A DNA stretch of 64,000 nt from Rhizophagus irregularis (lineage: Eukaryota; Glomeromycota; Glomeromycetes; Glomerales; Glomeraceae), in contig NC_089439.1 in assembly GCF_026210795.1 (NCBI RefSeq), positions 4,774,001 through 4,838,000 of the forward strand, given 5' to 3'. Below, one piece after another: positions 24,585-36,192 of the stretch. The notes beneath the pieces were generated by a model. The model made no database searches, had not been told where the DNA came from, and was given only the letters and a program-made list of their open reading frames with translations. Within the stretch, counting starts at the first letter, position 1, and each line of letters opens with the position of its first letter. The translations under genes and the position numbers were made by a program.

Positions 24585-26660
24585 CTACCATTTAACCGCC
24601 AAGGGATTTACAAGAGTAGTTTCAACGGCATGATATTGAGTACGTAACAATTTTTTAGATTTCTCACTTTCAATACCGTCAAGCCACTCGCTAAAAAAAT
24701 TAATAAAGAAAAAATATATATATATATATTTAGTTCACCAGTTCAACTAATTCGCTATTCAAATTTCCAAAACCTTTTAGTCACTTGACTTACCTATACA
24801 AATTTAAAACGACGTCATTTTTTTCGGGTGAAAGAGAATTAACGTTACGATAAATATCATTCACGTGTAAAATCCAATCTTTTATAGGAATCTTTTCATC
24901 TGGTTTTAATTGTCCACCTCCATTTATACAACCAGAAGGGCAAGCCATAACTTCAACGTAATGATATGGTGAATTATTACTCTTAATCTTACGAACAAGA
25001 TTTTGTATATTTCTAAATCCATACGCTGATGCAAATTTTAATACAGGTTTTCCATCAATCTAAATAAATACAAAGAATATATTAAAATGTGAGAACATGT
25101 TTCTATTTTTCTATTTTCTAAATTAAATATCTAACTTTACCTCAAGAGTAATTTCTTTGAAATCTTTGTTACGACCGGCTTTAACTATAACTCCTTGTTC
25201 TTTATCAACATCAACACCAGTAATATTAAATATTTCCCGAGCAGTATATTCAAGAATAAATTCTAAATAACCTCCTGATGCACTACCAGAAGATCTTAAT
25301 AATTCCTCTTCTTGTGAAGTTTTAGTAAAATTATCTAATGAAGATTCTTCACTTGTTTTAATGTCATAATCACTTTCTTCAAACATTTTAACGACTTCTC
25401 CTGTCGTTATAACACAATCAACATCTCTTGTCTGATATTCTTCACTAAAAAAATCTGGTCTTGATGCTTCCAATTTTTTATCATAACACATCATAACGCC
25501 AACATGATAAATATTATTAGGTTTAATTCCTAATTTATTTGCCAAATAATCCTTTACAACGGATCCCATAATTTGTTGTGGTGATTTAGTTTGACTAACA
25601 TATGGTAAAATAAATCCATGAGTTTTTTCAGCATAACAAATCCATCCAGGACATGCTGATGCTAACATTGGTAATTTGGCTTCACTCATTGCTTCATCAC
25701 CACCTCCTGATGTTCCATTACGTTTTATTCTTGTTGATTTTACGTCATTATTTACTGGATCTTTTTTTTGTTGTTTTTCTTGATAAAATCGAAATCTCTC
25801 TACGAATTCACGAGCACTTTCTAGTAATGAAAAATCCCGTGAAAATGAAGTATCAAATACATAATGGACTCCAAGTGATTTGAAGAAGTATGTCAACCTT
25901 TTCGCTACCTATTTTCGAAAATTTATTTAAAAAAGTTAGAAAAGGTTTAGGAAAATTTAGGAAATTAAAAATTTTAAATTAATTAATTAATCAATTAATT
26001 TATTAATTAATTATTATTGTCGTCGTCGTTGTTATTTTTACCTGTAACGGAGTTAAATCATATTTTGCTGCAATAGAAGCAATAGATTGAGGAGCTATTG
26101 AAATAACAACAGTTTTCTTTTCATCAAGTTTATTCCCATCAATCGCTTCTTTATTTAATTTTAATACATTGTATAATTCTTCCTGAGATTGCATTGTTAT
26201 AAGAACACTTTCTGCTGAAGTAATACATCCACTTTGATAAAAATATAAAAATATATATAATAGAATTCGTTTCATGTTAGAATTCATTTCACGTTATAAA
26301 GGTGAATAATAAAAAAAATAAATAAATAAATAAATAAATTCGAATTCTATTTATATTCAACGTACCTGCATGCTAAACAATCGTCAAGAGTGATCTGTGC
26401 TGTTTGTAATTTAGTTTCAATACCATCAAGAGAAACCTCATAATATCCACCCGAGTCATCAATTTTAATGACATTCTATTTAAACAAAAAAAAAATAATA
26501 ATAAATTAGTTGTGTATTAATTCATAAACTTCACAAGAAAATAATTATCTAAAAAATTTAATACATTTTTGTTGTCTGAAGTTTTATTAACTTCAACAGG
26601 CTTAATACAAGCCTGTGAAGGTGCAATATAATCGTTAAGATCTTTTAGTATAACAGACAT
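24585..26660 (-). CDS. NAR1: Cytosolic Fe-S assembly factor Nar1 ([FeFe]-hydrogenase-like)
   Basis: Exons (minus strand) 26660-26565, 26475-26366, 26231-26042, 25908-25141, 25059-24794 and 24690-24585 join in phase to 511 aa, near the yeast length. The protein opens with the family signature DYIAPSQACIKPV (Cys18) and DDCLACSGCITSAE (Cys65, 68, 71), which would hold the N-terminal 4Fe-4S cluster. Later come SACPGWICYAEKT, MMCYDKKLEASRPDF and MACPSGCINGGGQLK, the Cys motifs of the hydrogenase-like core, and the typical end PLAVKW. By family knowledge it acts in the cytosolic iron-sulfur assembly (CIA) pathway, passing clusters to the late CIA targeting complex. It is an essential single-copy gene in most fungi. 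No truncation or missing cysteine is seen. Confidence 0.93.
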
Positions 26661-27614
26661 TCTCTAAATTTTGAAAAACTTGAAAAAAAGAAAAAAAAAA
26701 GATACCGAGATGCTGATCAGCTAATGATCATGATTAATAATTGTTTATTATTATTTATTAATCACGTGCCTAAATCAAAAGCCTAAAGCCTTTTTTTAAT
26801 CGAATGTTCCGGGCAATACTATGTTGTACCATGTTTAGTTACGCCACTTGCATTACTTAAACATGATAGGCGCCGGATCAAAGCGATTCTTAAAATAGTA
26901 AATAATCTGCAAAAATGTCTACCTTGCATTTTAAGGAATAAACTTAGTGTTTCCTTTTTTATTGCAAATAATAAATAAAATGGTTACATTTATAGCCATT
27001 ACTTTCTAATACGGTAACCGACGTTTATACGGATGCGTAATCGTCCATGTATTATACCGGATACGTTTTTTCACCTGAATCTAATTCGCTCACTATATTA
27101 ATAGTCTGCATCATTTATTATTTTTATCATTATTATTTTGCTTTTTTAACTCACTCCTAACCGCCTACGTAATTTAAATATCGTTTAATATCAAAATAAC
27201 ATCGGTTTAAATATTTTTTAATATTATCATTTACAATATCATATCTTTACGATATTAAAAAATGATATTATTAACGATATTATTTAATATCTTCACCGAT
27301 ATTATATTAATTATAATATAATAATAAATATCAAAATGATATCATTAGGATTAATATAACGATATCGGTTAAATTCTTAAGTTTTATGTAAAACATAACT
27401 TTGAATAATTGCTTTTTTTTTTATTTTAATCTGAAAACTTCCCGATATATATATTTTTAATTAAATAATAAATTTTTTTAAATAAAAAATTATTATTACA
27501 GATTAGAAGCAAATTAAAAAAGGTTAAGATGTCTAATCATATATAGTATGTTCATGTAATCATGTTATATGTGTATTTTATGTATTTTATCGCCCATCTA
27601 ACATTCTATAAAAC
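26661..27614. other. Intergenic, upstream of NAR1
   Basis: Contains many AATATC/GATATT words (about 27180-27370: TTTAATATC, ACGATATTA, ACCGATATTA), a decayed simple repeat. No gene seen. Confidence 0.5.
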
Positions 27615-29182
27615 TTAACAGTTAATTGCATGTTTAGCTTGGGGAGCATATATAACAGTCCTTTTTTTACGATATAATAAGTAACTAACAGGTACAATAA
27701 TTAGTATAGTTGCAATACCACCAGTTGTTCCACCTATTATTGCTGATTTAGTTGGATAGGCTGCTTTTGTAATATTTGGAATAGTTGCAAGTGTTTCAGT
27801 TGGGTAGGCTGTTTTTGTAATATTTGGAGTAAAACTTTTAACAAACTTGTAATTATTATCTTCGCTCACATCAATCATATGAATTTGATCATTAAGAACA
27901 GCAAGTTGAGAAGTAGCATTAAGGTAAAATCCTAAATAATATAATAATTTGAAGAAAAATTAATTAAACTTAATTTCAAGTAAAAGCAATATTTCATCAA
28001 TATAACAACATTCATACCAAATGCAATAATCATATAATTTCCAACAATAGTAGCCGTATGTCCACCGTATGGTGCGGATCTAGGTACAGGGTCGATATCA
28101 TTAAGAATGGACCATGTAAAAGGGCTTACTTTGATGTCTAAAACTGATATTAGATCGACAACAGGGGCTCCCTTATTGTTCGCTCCCCCATAAATGATAA
28201 TAAGGCCATTTTGTGCTAGAAAATTATTTAACCCATTTTATTAAAAATACTTTATTTAATTAATATATATACTTTTTCAAATTGATATATACTTAAGACC
28301 GTTGTGTGATAATTTCTAGGTGATGGTTCAATTCCACTTGTACTCTATGAATAATTGTGTTGTAACAAATTTTGCGCATTAGTAGCAGAGAATAAAAAAT
28401 TGGCATAAATATCCTTCTCCTTTACAAAATTATTTACCATATTTCCCCATGTTCCATTATTGGTATCATACATATGAATATTCCGAAGCTGTGTTAATAT
28501 AATAAACATATAGTCAATTAATTACGTATCTAATAATGATAAAAATTAATCAAAAAAGTCGTACATTAACCAATAAATCATGAATGTTTCTTTCTCCGAT
28601 ATAAGCAATTCTTCCATTTGGTAATAAGATCGGCGGACCAAGATAATTCGGTATATTCAAATCAGACGATGCTGAATCCCAGCGGGTAGTATCTATAATA
28701 GTCATCGTATATTTATTAACATCATAACTACCATAAATATATATATATGATCCATTGTTATTACAGACGGCTGATGACCATTTAACAATACCACCGAATG
28801 TATTCTGAACCCACTCTTTATTATTAATAAATCTATAAGAAAAACTAGAAAAACTTTCTTTAGAAACTCCAAAAATTAGAAAGATTGTATCTTTGTTAGA
28901 ACCACAAACAGTTGATACCCCATAAAAATGAGGATAAACTTGATGAGCATCGTTACTTAAATCAACTATTGGTAAAGTAGAATCCAAATTAAAAGGCATT
29001 GAAACGTCTAAATAAAAAAAATCATTGGCACCACGAATATTATCTTTTGTTATTCCACCCAAAAAATAAATTTTATTGTCCATATAACTTGCGGTATGAG
29101 CAAAACGTCCAACAAGTGTATAAGGACTAGTAATAATTAATTGTGAAAAAAAAACAAATAAGAATATAAAATATTGAGGCAT
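27615..29182 (-). CDS. Secreted or membrane-anchored kelch-repeat protein
   Basis: Exons (minus) 29182-28565, 28488-28438, 28344-28293, 28215-28018 and 27931-27615 join in phase to 411 aa. Residues 1-18 are a signal peptide (FIFLFVFFSQLII). The body holds kelch-type blades: KIYFLGGI..NDFFYLDV, YIYIYGSYD, IAYIGE..IHMYDT..TW, then PSPRNYHTTVL and GLIIIYGGANNKG..VLD..TW, and GGHTATIVGNYMIIAFG. A Thr/Pro-rich stalk with two copies of a PNITKxAYPT unit leads to one transmembrane helix (ATILIIVPVSYLLY) and a short basic tail. The likely form is an extracellular beta-propeller on a single-pass anchor. Ligand unknown. An in-frame TAG at about 28346 falls within a GTAAAT...CATAG intron, so it does not end the protein. 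A truncated copy lies at 30390-31290. Confidence 0.85.
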
Positions 29183-29514
29183 TTGATTAAAAATGTCACA
29201 AATACATTTAATATGTTTAAAATAACAAATTAAACACGTTCATTTGGTAATACACCACAAGTCCGCAACAGTGATAAATTTATTGCGAGCGATAAAGTAT
29301 AGACTAATGACGCAAACAATACTAAAAGATTTCGAGAAACCTTAAAATAAGTCACCAATAAAGGAAAAATCAAAATACAATATACGATATAAAGAAAATA
29401 GAGAAATAGGTGAAATGGACAAAATGGCGAAACTAAATGTAATAAAAACCTTCGTGTTGTATTACGAATACGAAACAGTAAGTAAATTATTTAGCCTGTG
29501 TAAGTTAGGTTTTG
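29183..29514. other. Kelch upstream region
   Basis: AT-rich presumed promoter side of the kelch gene, running into the hAT-related repeat. The small plus-strand frame at 29415-29624 crosses the repeat boundary and is not taken as a gene. Confidence 0.4.
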
Positions 29515-30390
29515 TTACACACTTAGCTTCCTTAGTAGAGATAATAATGTCATATTTGGATATGAGCTGCAATCAGGGTGAATCAATGCCCAATGATATG
29601 TTTCAAGTCTATTTTTGTATATAAAATGCTGCCTATTCATTCTTGTTAAAATAATATACTGTAAATTTCATATGTTGTTGTTATTTGCATTTAAATTTTA
29701 GTTTAAGATCTTTACAAATTTTCATTGCTAAGTTCTTTTATCATGGTTTAAGTCATATTATATGGAGGTAATCCAGTTATTACTTTACTTATACACTATA
29801 ATTTTAGTATAATTTTGCCCATTTAAAATTACTAAATATAAGGTAAAACATCTAATACAGAAACGAAAACTTTCCACTCTCGCTCTCTTCTTTATCTTCC
29901 CTATAGAGATGGAAACGACTCTGTTGGTTCAGCTTCAGTTCTGCGATCCAAACCAAGTCGGAGTGAGCTTAACCGATAGGACCGGTTCCTAACTCCGATT
30001 TGAAGCAGACTTTCAAACGACATTTGCGAACGGGTCCATTAATTCTGTTGTGTCACATGACGATACACGAATTTCCAAAAAGTAAATTTCTGATGATCAC
30101 TAAATCTGGTGACCCTATAAAAATTCTGACAAATGATCACATATCTGAGTTTCTTCAGAATAAAAACTAGAAAAATGATCATTAATCGGAGATTTTTCCA
30201 GAATTTTTTTTATAGGGTGAGCTAACTGTTTGCTTGAAGCTGACTCTGCTTTATTGGGTACAGTATATTTGGCGAAATGGGTTTCGGTGAAATGAACTTC
30301 CGCGAAAAGTTCGGATACCGCAGAGGTTACAATAGATCCAACAAGAAATCTCTGAATCCAGAAGTTTGTGCATCTCTTTGTCTTATAGTT
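29515..30390. repeat. Dispersed repeat copy 2 with hAT debris
   Basis: 29515-29985 copies 3465-3930. After it come an inverted ~80-bp match to 4320-4400 (at 30017-30090) and the decayed hAT dimerisation end (NRSNKKSLNPEV, then SLCL) at about 30325-30390. This debris truncates the 3' end of the kelch pseudogene. A small younger element sits inside at 30113-30217. Confidence 0.6.
30113..30217. mobile_element. 105-bp CCCTATAAAAA MITE, TGA duplication
   Basis: The ends CCCTATAAAAATTCTG and CAGAATTTTTTTTATAGGG are inverted repeats, flanked on both sides by TGA (30110-30112 and 30218-30220). The inside contains ATGATCA words. No gene. Confidence 0.82.
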
Positions 30391-31290
30391 TTAACCCACT
30401 TGTAATTATTTTTTTCGCTCACGTCAATCATATGAATTTGATTATTACAGACTAAATCACGAGTAGTAAGTACGGTAAAATCCTAAATAATATGATAATA
30501 ATTTGAAGAAAAATTAAATAAACTTAATTCAAGTAAAAGCAGGATTCAATGTAACATTCATACCAAATGCAATAATCATATAATTTCCAACAAGAGTAGC
30601 CGTATGTCCATTTAATGGTGCAGTGCTAGGTGCAGAATCGATATTAGGAGTGAACCATGTAAAATGGTTTACTTTGGTGTCTAAAACTGATATTTGATCG
30701 GGAACAAGATTCAAATAGATATCGTTTATTCCTCCATAAATAATAATAAAGCCATCTTGTGCTAGAAAATTATTTAACCCATTTATTAAAAATACTTTAT
30801 TTAATCTAATATATGTATTTTTTAAAATTGATACATACTTAAGACCGCTGTGTGTGAAGTTCTAGGTGATGGTTCAATTTCCACTTGTACTCTATGAATA
30901 ATTGTGTTGTAACAAATTTTGTGCATTAAGTAGCAGAAAATAAAAAATTGGCATAGATACTACCCTTCTCCTTTACAACATTATTTACTATATATGTCCA
31001 TGTTCCATCATTGGTATCATATACTGTATTTGAATATTCCGAAACTGTGTTAATATAATAAACATACAGTCAATTAAAATAATTACGTATCTAATAATGA
31101 TAAAAATAAATCAAAATAGTCGTACATTAACCAAAAAATCATTTATTCTTTCGCCAATATAAGCAATGCTTTCATCTAGTAATAAGATCGCCGAAGCAAG
31201 TTAATTCGGTATATTCAAATCAAACGGTGAATTCCAGTGGGTAGTATCTATTGAATTCCAGAGGATAGTATCTACAATAGTCATCTCGCT
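30390..31290 (-). pseudogene. Truncated kelch-repeat pseudogene
   Basis: Matches the 3' two-thirds of the intact kelch gene, including intron positions: the exon-4 equivalent reads GHTATLVGNYMIIAFG near 30540-30610, and the exon-3/exon-2 equivalents sit near 30880-31040. It lacks the signal peptide and first blades, and also the stalk, membrane helix and tail, which are cut by hAT debris at about 30390. Substitutions and small gaps break the frame in the exon-1 remnant (about 31140-31290). Same orientation as the intact gene, so probably a local duplicate that decayed. Confidence 0.8.
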
Positions 31291-31572
31291 CACATTTATT
31301 AACATATGAGTATCATGATAACGAAGTTTCATGATTTTGAACTTCTGCAGATAATTTATCGTTTTTTCCTTTTTTTTTCTGCCTTAATAATTACAACAAA
31401 TGTACCGTAACCATTATAGGCTACCATCTTATCTATTATACTAATAAATTACAATACGTTACAATGGTTTGTGAGGTTTATTACCTTATAAATTTCTAAT
31501 AAATGAGATTTCGCATATTTAGATTATTTTTTTTAAAAGAAGATACAGTAGGTAAGAATTGTCATTTTTATG

Positions 31573-31768
31573 CCCTATAAAAACGAAATGTGTTGAATTT
31601 GTTTTATATTTGTGCTCATGTGTAATAAATGTCTAAAAAAGCACCATTTTATCCGATTTATGTCTTATTACAAGAAAACAAAAATTAAACAAAATGGTGC
31701 TTTTTTAGATATTTATTACACATGAGCACGAATTTAAAATAAATTTAACACATTTCGTTTTTATAGGG
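31573..31768. mobile_element. 196-bp near-palindromic CCCTATAAAAACG MITE, ATG duplication
   Basis: The element folds on itself almost end to end: CCCTATAAAAACGAAATGTG and its complement at the right end, with AAAAAGCACCATTTT and AAAATGGTGCTTTTT near the centre. The duplication ATG flanks it (31570-31572, 31769-31771). Sister copies lie at 36193-36358 and about 57301-57470. Confidence 0.88.
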
Positions 31769-31926
31769 ATGGCTTTTATGGGGTTTAAAAAAAAATTCAC
31801 GATAATCCCCCCTTTGATTCTTTGATTATCCGAATTACAGTATATATAATCTTGCCATGCCCACCAAAATTTTTTTTTTTACGGAATCGCCATAACAAAA
31901 CGTAATATCATTAATCTAAAACCAAT

Positions 31927-32339
31927 ATGAAACTTCAAAGCTTTTACCTTCTTACTGTCTTTTTCATGGGTTTATTTGTTCTTAAAAGCCAAGGTATAGT
32001 TCTTATAATATTCAGTATTTTCTCCATTCTCTTTTCTAATAATTCGACTTTTTTGTTTTATGTATAGCATATACGGCCACAATATCGGAGAATTTGTCTG
32101 CTTTTTGCAGAGTTTGGATAGAAGATTCCAATCATTTTCGCATAGCTGGTGATGGAAAAGGACATTACCGTGGTTGTGGTTCAGTTAATTTTAACCACAT
32201 TGATTTTAACGATCAACAGTACTATATTGTTGTGAAAGTTGAAGGTAGTACGAAGGAAGAAAAAGTCCGAGGTCCTTTCGATAGCAATCATTCCTGTAGT
32301 TTATATGGCGAAGTTGATAGTTGGGGATTTGACTGTTAA
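31927..32339 (+). CDS. Small secreted cysteine protein (effector-like)
   Basis: Exons 31927-31993 and 32068-32339 (intron GTATAG...TATAG, phase 1) give 112 aa. Residues 1-23 form a clear signal peptide (MKLQSFYLLTVFFMGLFVL, cut probably after the SQA). The mature part has four cysteines: FC, GCG, SCS and the C-terminal residue itself (GFDC). That pattern could make two disulfides. No known domain is recognised. Small secreted proteins with a one-intron layout are common among candidate effectors and apoplastic proteins of plant-associated fungi, but nothing in the sequence shows a plant-directed role. No close neighbour suggests a function. Confidence 0.75.
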
Positions 32340-33355
32340 TTGTTTATTAAGTTATTATCCCATCGATATAGTTGAAAGACGTGAATCCATTATATCTATT
32401 CTATTCTTATTTATCATATTTATATTATTTCTATTAATTATATTATTAGTCATAATTATATTATTATTAGTCAAATTATTTTTCACAAGTATCTTTCAAA
32501 ATGTTTTGATTTTTACGTTCAATAATAAGAAAACTTTGAAATAAAAAGATAACTTTTGAAATTCAAAAGCATGCTCGCAATATATTGTGACTTCTACAAT
32601 TTCATATGATGGCGCACCATGACTTACTGGTAATATTTTTTTTATAAATCTATATACTTTCTGAACCAGCTTTGGTAGTAACCCCACTTCAGGATATCCA
32701 AGAAGAAGTAACAAAATTTTCATAACATGGTTCATAATGATGATAATAATTATTAATAAAAAATTTTTAAAAATGATAAAAAAAAATGTCAGACTTTAAA
32801 AAGAAATCTTTTTTTTAAAAAAACTCTAATGATAGAAACAGGGAACTGATCGTAACCTCTGAGGTCTGGTATCTCAGGATTTAATTTTTTCACACTTTAT
32901 CTATGAAAGTCTCTTAATTTTCTGTAGTTAAGATTCGAACATGACACGGTAATACTCTTTCCATGGTGTAAAATGTAACGACTGTAACGTGATTACATGA
33001 CTTTAATCACGTGTTAAATATTGCGAAACCTTCGTTATAAAGAATCGCCAACTGTTAACGTTTTTACAATCTATGATCATGTCCTAATTTATATAAAGCA
33101 AATCTTAAACTTGTATTATTCGTAATATTAGATGTTCAACTTTTTTGTTGTTTTAAAAGAATCTTTATAAGATCAACGAGTTGTATTATTAGATCGTAAA
33201 ATTATGTTTGTTTCTACAGTACATTAAAAAGGTTACGAAAAAAGTAATTGTAGTGTTTTAATAACGATAATTGCCACAAAATAATACTAAATGATTACTG
33301 TATAATCATATAATATTTCAACAATAAGAAAACTTTTTTTCGAAATAAAAGTGTA
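32340..33355. other. Intergenic DNA with a possible coding relic
   Basis: At about 32560-32640 the plus strand reads NSKACSQYIVTSTISYDGAP and then stops, which may be a scrap of a gene, but I cannot name it. A GTAACCTCTGAGGTCTGGTA word at about 32853 resembles decayed element ends near 30325 and 40718. Otherwise AT-rich. Confidence 0.35.
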
Positions 33356-33520
33356 CAGTCAAACCTTTATATAACGATATGTCGGGACATATATGAAATA
33401 TCAAAGTTATACCGATATTTATATGTCCTCACATATAGTGGGAAAATAAAATTTTATCGGTATATCAAGTTTTTAATAGTATATCGGTATATCGAATATC
33501 GGTATATTGAGGTTAGACTG
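33356..33520. mobile_element. 165-bp MITE with Tc1/mariner-pogo type ends, TA duplication
   Basis: Ends CAGTCAAACCTTTATATAAC and ...TATATTGAGGTTAGACTG are inverted repeats, flanked by TA (33354-33355, 33521-33522). The interior has several ATATCGGTAT words. It sits just past the 3' end of the F-box gene. Confidence 0.83.
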
Positions 33521-33608
33521 TAGTTGTTTTATTTATATTCAATAAATTTTTTATTACTTTAACCATAATTACATATAAAAAGAATAAATCCTTGGATCTT
33601 CAGAGATA

Positions 33609-35090
33609 CTAAGGTAAAGAATAAAATTGTGATACATCTTGAACCCATTCAAATTCTTCAAATTTATCATACCAATTAAGATCAAATTTTTTAATTATTC
33701 CTTTCATTTCATATTTTTTAATTAGTGATTTCAATCGTTTCATATACCATTGATGTTCATCTATAAAATTAACTAGGGAGATTTGTAATAGCATAGGTTG
33801 TCTATCATTCCATTTATTAAGAAATGATTCTAATAATTTAAAATTTAGTCTAAATTTTTGTGTAAAAATAAATTTAAATTTAGACAAATTTAATGGTGAT
33901 GATCTAGTTAATATTTCAAATACATCCTTATAATCAAAGCCTCTTTCATAATCAATAACTAATCCATCTAAATATTGAGAATTAGCTAACAATCTTTCAA
34001 ATTCAGTAAGAGTATAATCTTTAATTGGTAGCTTAATATACCTAAGATTTGGACAATTTTGATATATTGTTTGTGTAAGTCTTCTAATTTCATCAATTTC
34101 TTTTAACGAATCATGACTAATACCAATTGTAGTAAGTTGTACGTTTGCGGTTTCAATTAATCTTATCAAGATTTTATGTGACGATAAATTAGCTTTTAAG
34201 ATTTTTAAAGCAGGTAATGATATTTCCTCTAATTGATTCAAATTTGGGTTTGCATAGTTTTTAGATCGTCGAAACAAGAAAGGTGTATCCATATCTAGAA
34301 TTTTTAAATTTACTAAATGTGAAAGAACTTCTGTAACAGGTTCCCAGTCTAAACGTAAATGTTGGATGGTATCTGCTTTTTTAATAAGTAATTCCTCAAT
34401 AGTTTTCAATGCTTCATCATTATCACAAGACATATGGATTTCATTTAAGTTTTTCTGAGCTTCAATTAATTTAACAATTCTAGAAATATCATTATTATCC
34501 CTTGAAATACAACAAAAGAGTTTTTTAATTGATTTGCTTATTGTAGCTAATCCTTCCAAACTGTTTTGATGAAATTCATGACAACATAAATTTTTAAGAT
34601 CTGAAAAGCATTGTTCATTCCATGAAATACAATATATATCATAATTAATATTTTCTGGGATAAGAAGTGAAATAAACTTTGTATATTTATTGATAAATAA
34701 ATTTAATAATTCGTTTTTTATCATAGAACTGGTTGATACTTCTAAAATTTTTAAATTTCTGGAAAATGTTTCTTCCAAAAATTGTAAATCTAAATGTCTC
34801 CAGAAATTAATATAATTAAATGAAGTTGGTCGATAAGTTTCTGTATAAAGATTGATCCCTTGATTTTTCAAAATATCTTTTGAGTCTTTTGATAAATGTA
34901 AAAGTATTACATTAAATAATTTATCCTCTGCTTTTTCAGTTAAAACCATTCGTCCAGGAATTTTCCATAATATTGGCACAGTTACCTCACACCAAAATTT
35001 GTTAACCAAAAGACATGAACAAAGCGATATCATGTCATCTTGCAAATTTTCTGCTATTAAGAAAAGTACGTCTTTGTTAAGCTTCAACAT
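33609..35090 (-). CDS. F-box protein with leucine-rich C-terminal region
   Basis: Single exon, 493 aa when started at MLKLNKDVLF. The frame stays open upstream of this to about 35198 but has no earlier ATG and no family resemblance. The F-box lies in about residues 2-45: LNKDVLFLIAENLQDD, LCSCLLVNKFWCEVTVPILW. The rest is rich in regularly spaced Leu/Ile (LRLDWEPVTEVLSHLVNLKILDMD, and similar), as expected for irregular leucine-rich repeats. By family, the F-box would bind Skp1 within an SCF ubiquitin ligase and the C-terminal part would select the substrate, which is unknown. This head and layout are those of the greatly expanded F-box family of glomeromycotan fungi. It looks intact. Confidence 0.85.
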   Translation of the reverse strand: MLKLNKDVLFLIAENLQDDMISLCSCLLVNKFWCEVTVPILWKIPGRMVLTEKAEDKLFNVILLHLSKDSKDILKNQGINLYTETYRPTSFNYINFWRHLDLQFLEETFSRNLKILEVSTSSMIKNELLNLFINKYTKFISLLIPENINYDIYCISWNEQCFSDLKNLCCHEFHQNSLEGLATISKSIKKLFCCISRDNNDISRIVKLIEAQKNLNEIHMSCDNDEALKTIEELLIKKADTIQHLRLDWEPVTEVLSHLVNLKILDMDTPFLFRRSKNYANPNLNQLEEISLPALKILKANLSSHKILIRLIETANVQLTTIGISHDSLKEIDEIRRLTQTIYQNCPNLRYIKLPIKDYTLTEFERLLANSQYLDGLVIDYERGFDYKDVFEILTRSSPLNLSKFKFIFTQKFRLNFKLLESFLNKWNDRQPMLLQISLVNFIDEHQWYMKRLKSLIKKYEMKGIIKKFDLNWYDKFEEFEWVQDVSQFYSLP

Positions 35091-36192
35091 TGACAAGAGT
35101 AAACCCTGCAAAAATTTTACTCGGAATTCCTGTAAAAAACTCCGTAAATATGATATAAATTTTTTATAGGGAGGGAAAAAATTTTTTACGAATAACAAGT
35201 ATTATTAATAATACTACTATATTTAGCTAATCAATTTGTCATATGTCCTCATAATAATGCATAGTGAAAATATGTGTTTAATAAAGATTGGTCCACATCA
35301 ATACCATATAACCGAATATTCCCGTTATCTCGTAAATAATTCCGTGTATCTAATTTTTTTCATTCTTTGAAGCTGTAAATTCACATGGAATGTAACAATT
35401 AATAAATGTTGTAATTGTTCGGTCGATTAGGAATATGCGCGATATAATTTATTATACTTTTTATAGTTTAATGTTTTTTCCTGAGGTACATGAGTCATGA
35501 GTACAGTAAAAATCTACAGCATGTGATATATGGTCAATCAAGTCATGTGATTTATAACAGTATAATCCTCGCCAAAATTTGTAATTCTGACAATCTGGCC
35601 TAAATTATATGTATTTTTTTCTTCCATTATTCTGAAAACTGGTGAGTTTTTATGTTAAACGAAAAATTGAGTTGGTAACCAATTTATTTATTTTCATGGA
35701 AAAATTAAATGTTATTTGTAAAATGACACCTTAAATAAAGGAATATATAATGAAAAAAATAATTTGTTACTTTCTATAGCATGTGGTTCAATAGGAAGGA
35801 ATTTTACAGTAGCAGAAGAATTGCAAATTTAATGTCCAAGGAGTAAGAACATAAGTTCCATAGAACCAAGTCTTCGATCAACAATACAGTATGCTCTCTT
35901 AGTAAGTTGGACTGTGTACATCTATCTCTCTCTATTATTTTTGATGGAGATGGCGTATTAAATCATGTGACTGGAATCCATAGCCAATCAAAATATCGCA
36001 AAAAGTCACGTTTCGTATCGCACATGCAACAAAGATATGCCGATTTACGAGCAGCTTTCGTGGCGATTTCAGTTACTTCCTGGCTAAATCCTTCAAATAT
36101 TTACCTACCGGCAGTAGTTGTATCACTGTGTTGCTCATTATAATTACCGACTCTTTTTTCAACTGAAAGCGAGAAATGGAACAGAACAGTTC
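35091..36192. other. Upstream of the F-box gene, no gene seen
   Basis: Contains a CTGGCCTAAATTAT word (about 35598) of the recurring GGCCAGAATTATAA type. 35880-36130 is slightly less AT-rich with an open plus-strand frame, but it has no recognisable family. Confidence 0.45.

Noticed and set aside
35091-35198. N-terminal extension of the F-box frame
   Set aside because: There is no ATG upstream of 35090 in this frame, and the family begins at MxKLNKDVLF.
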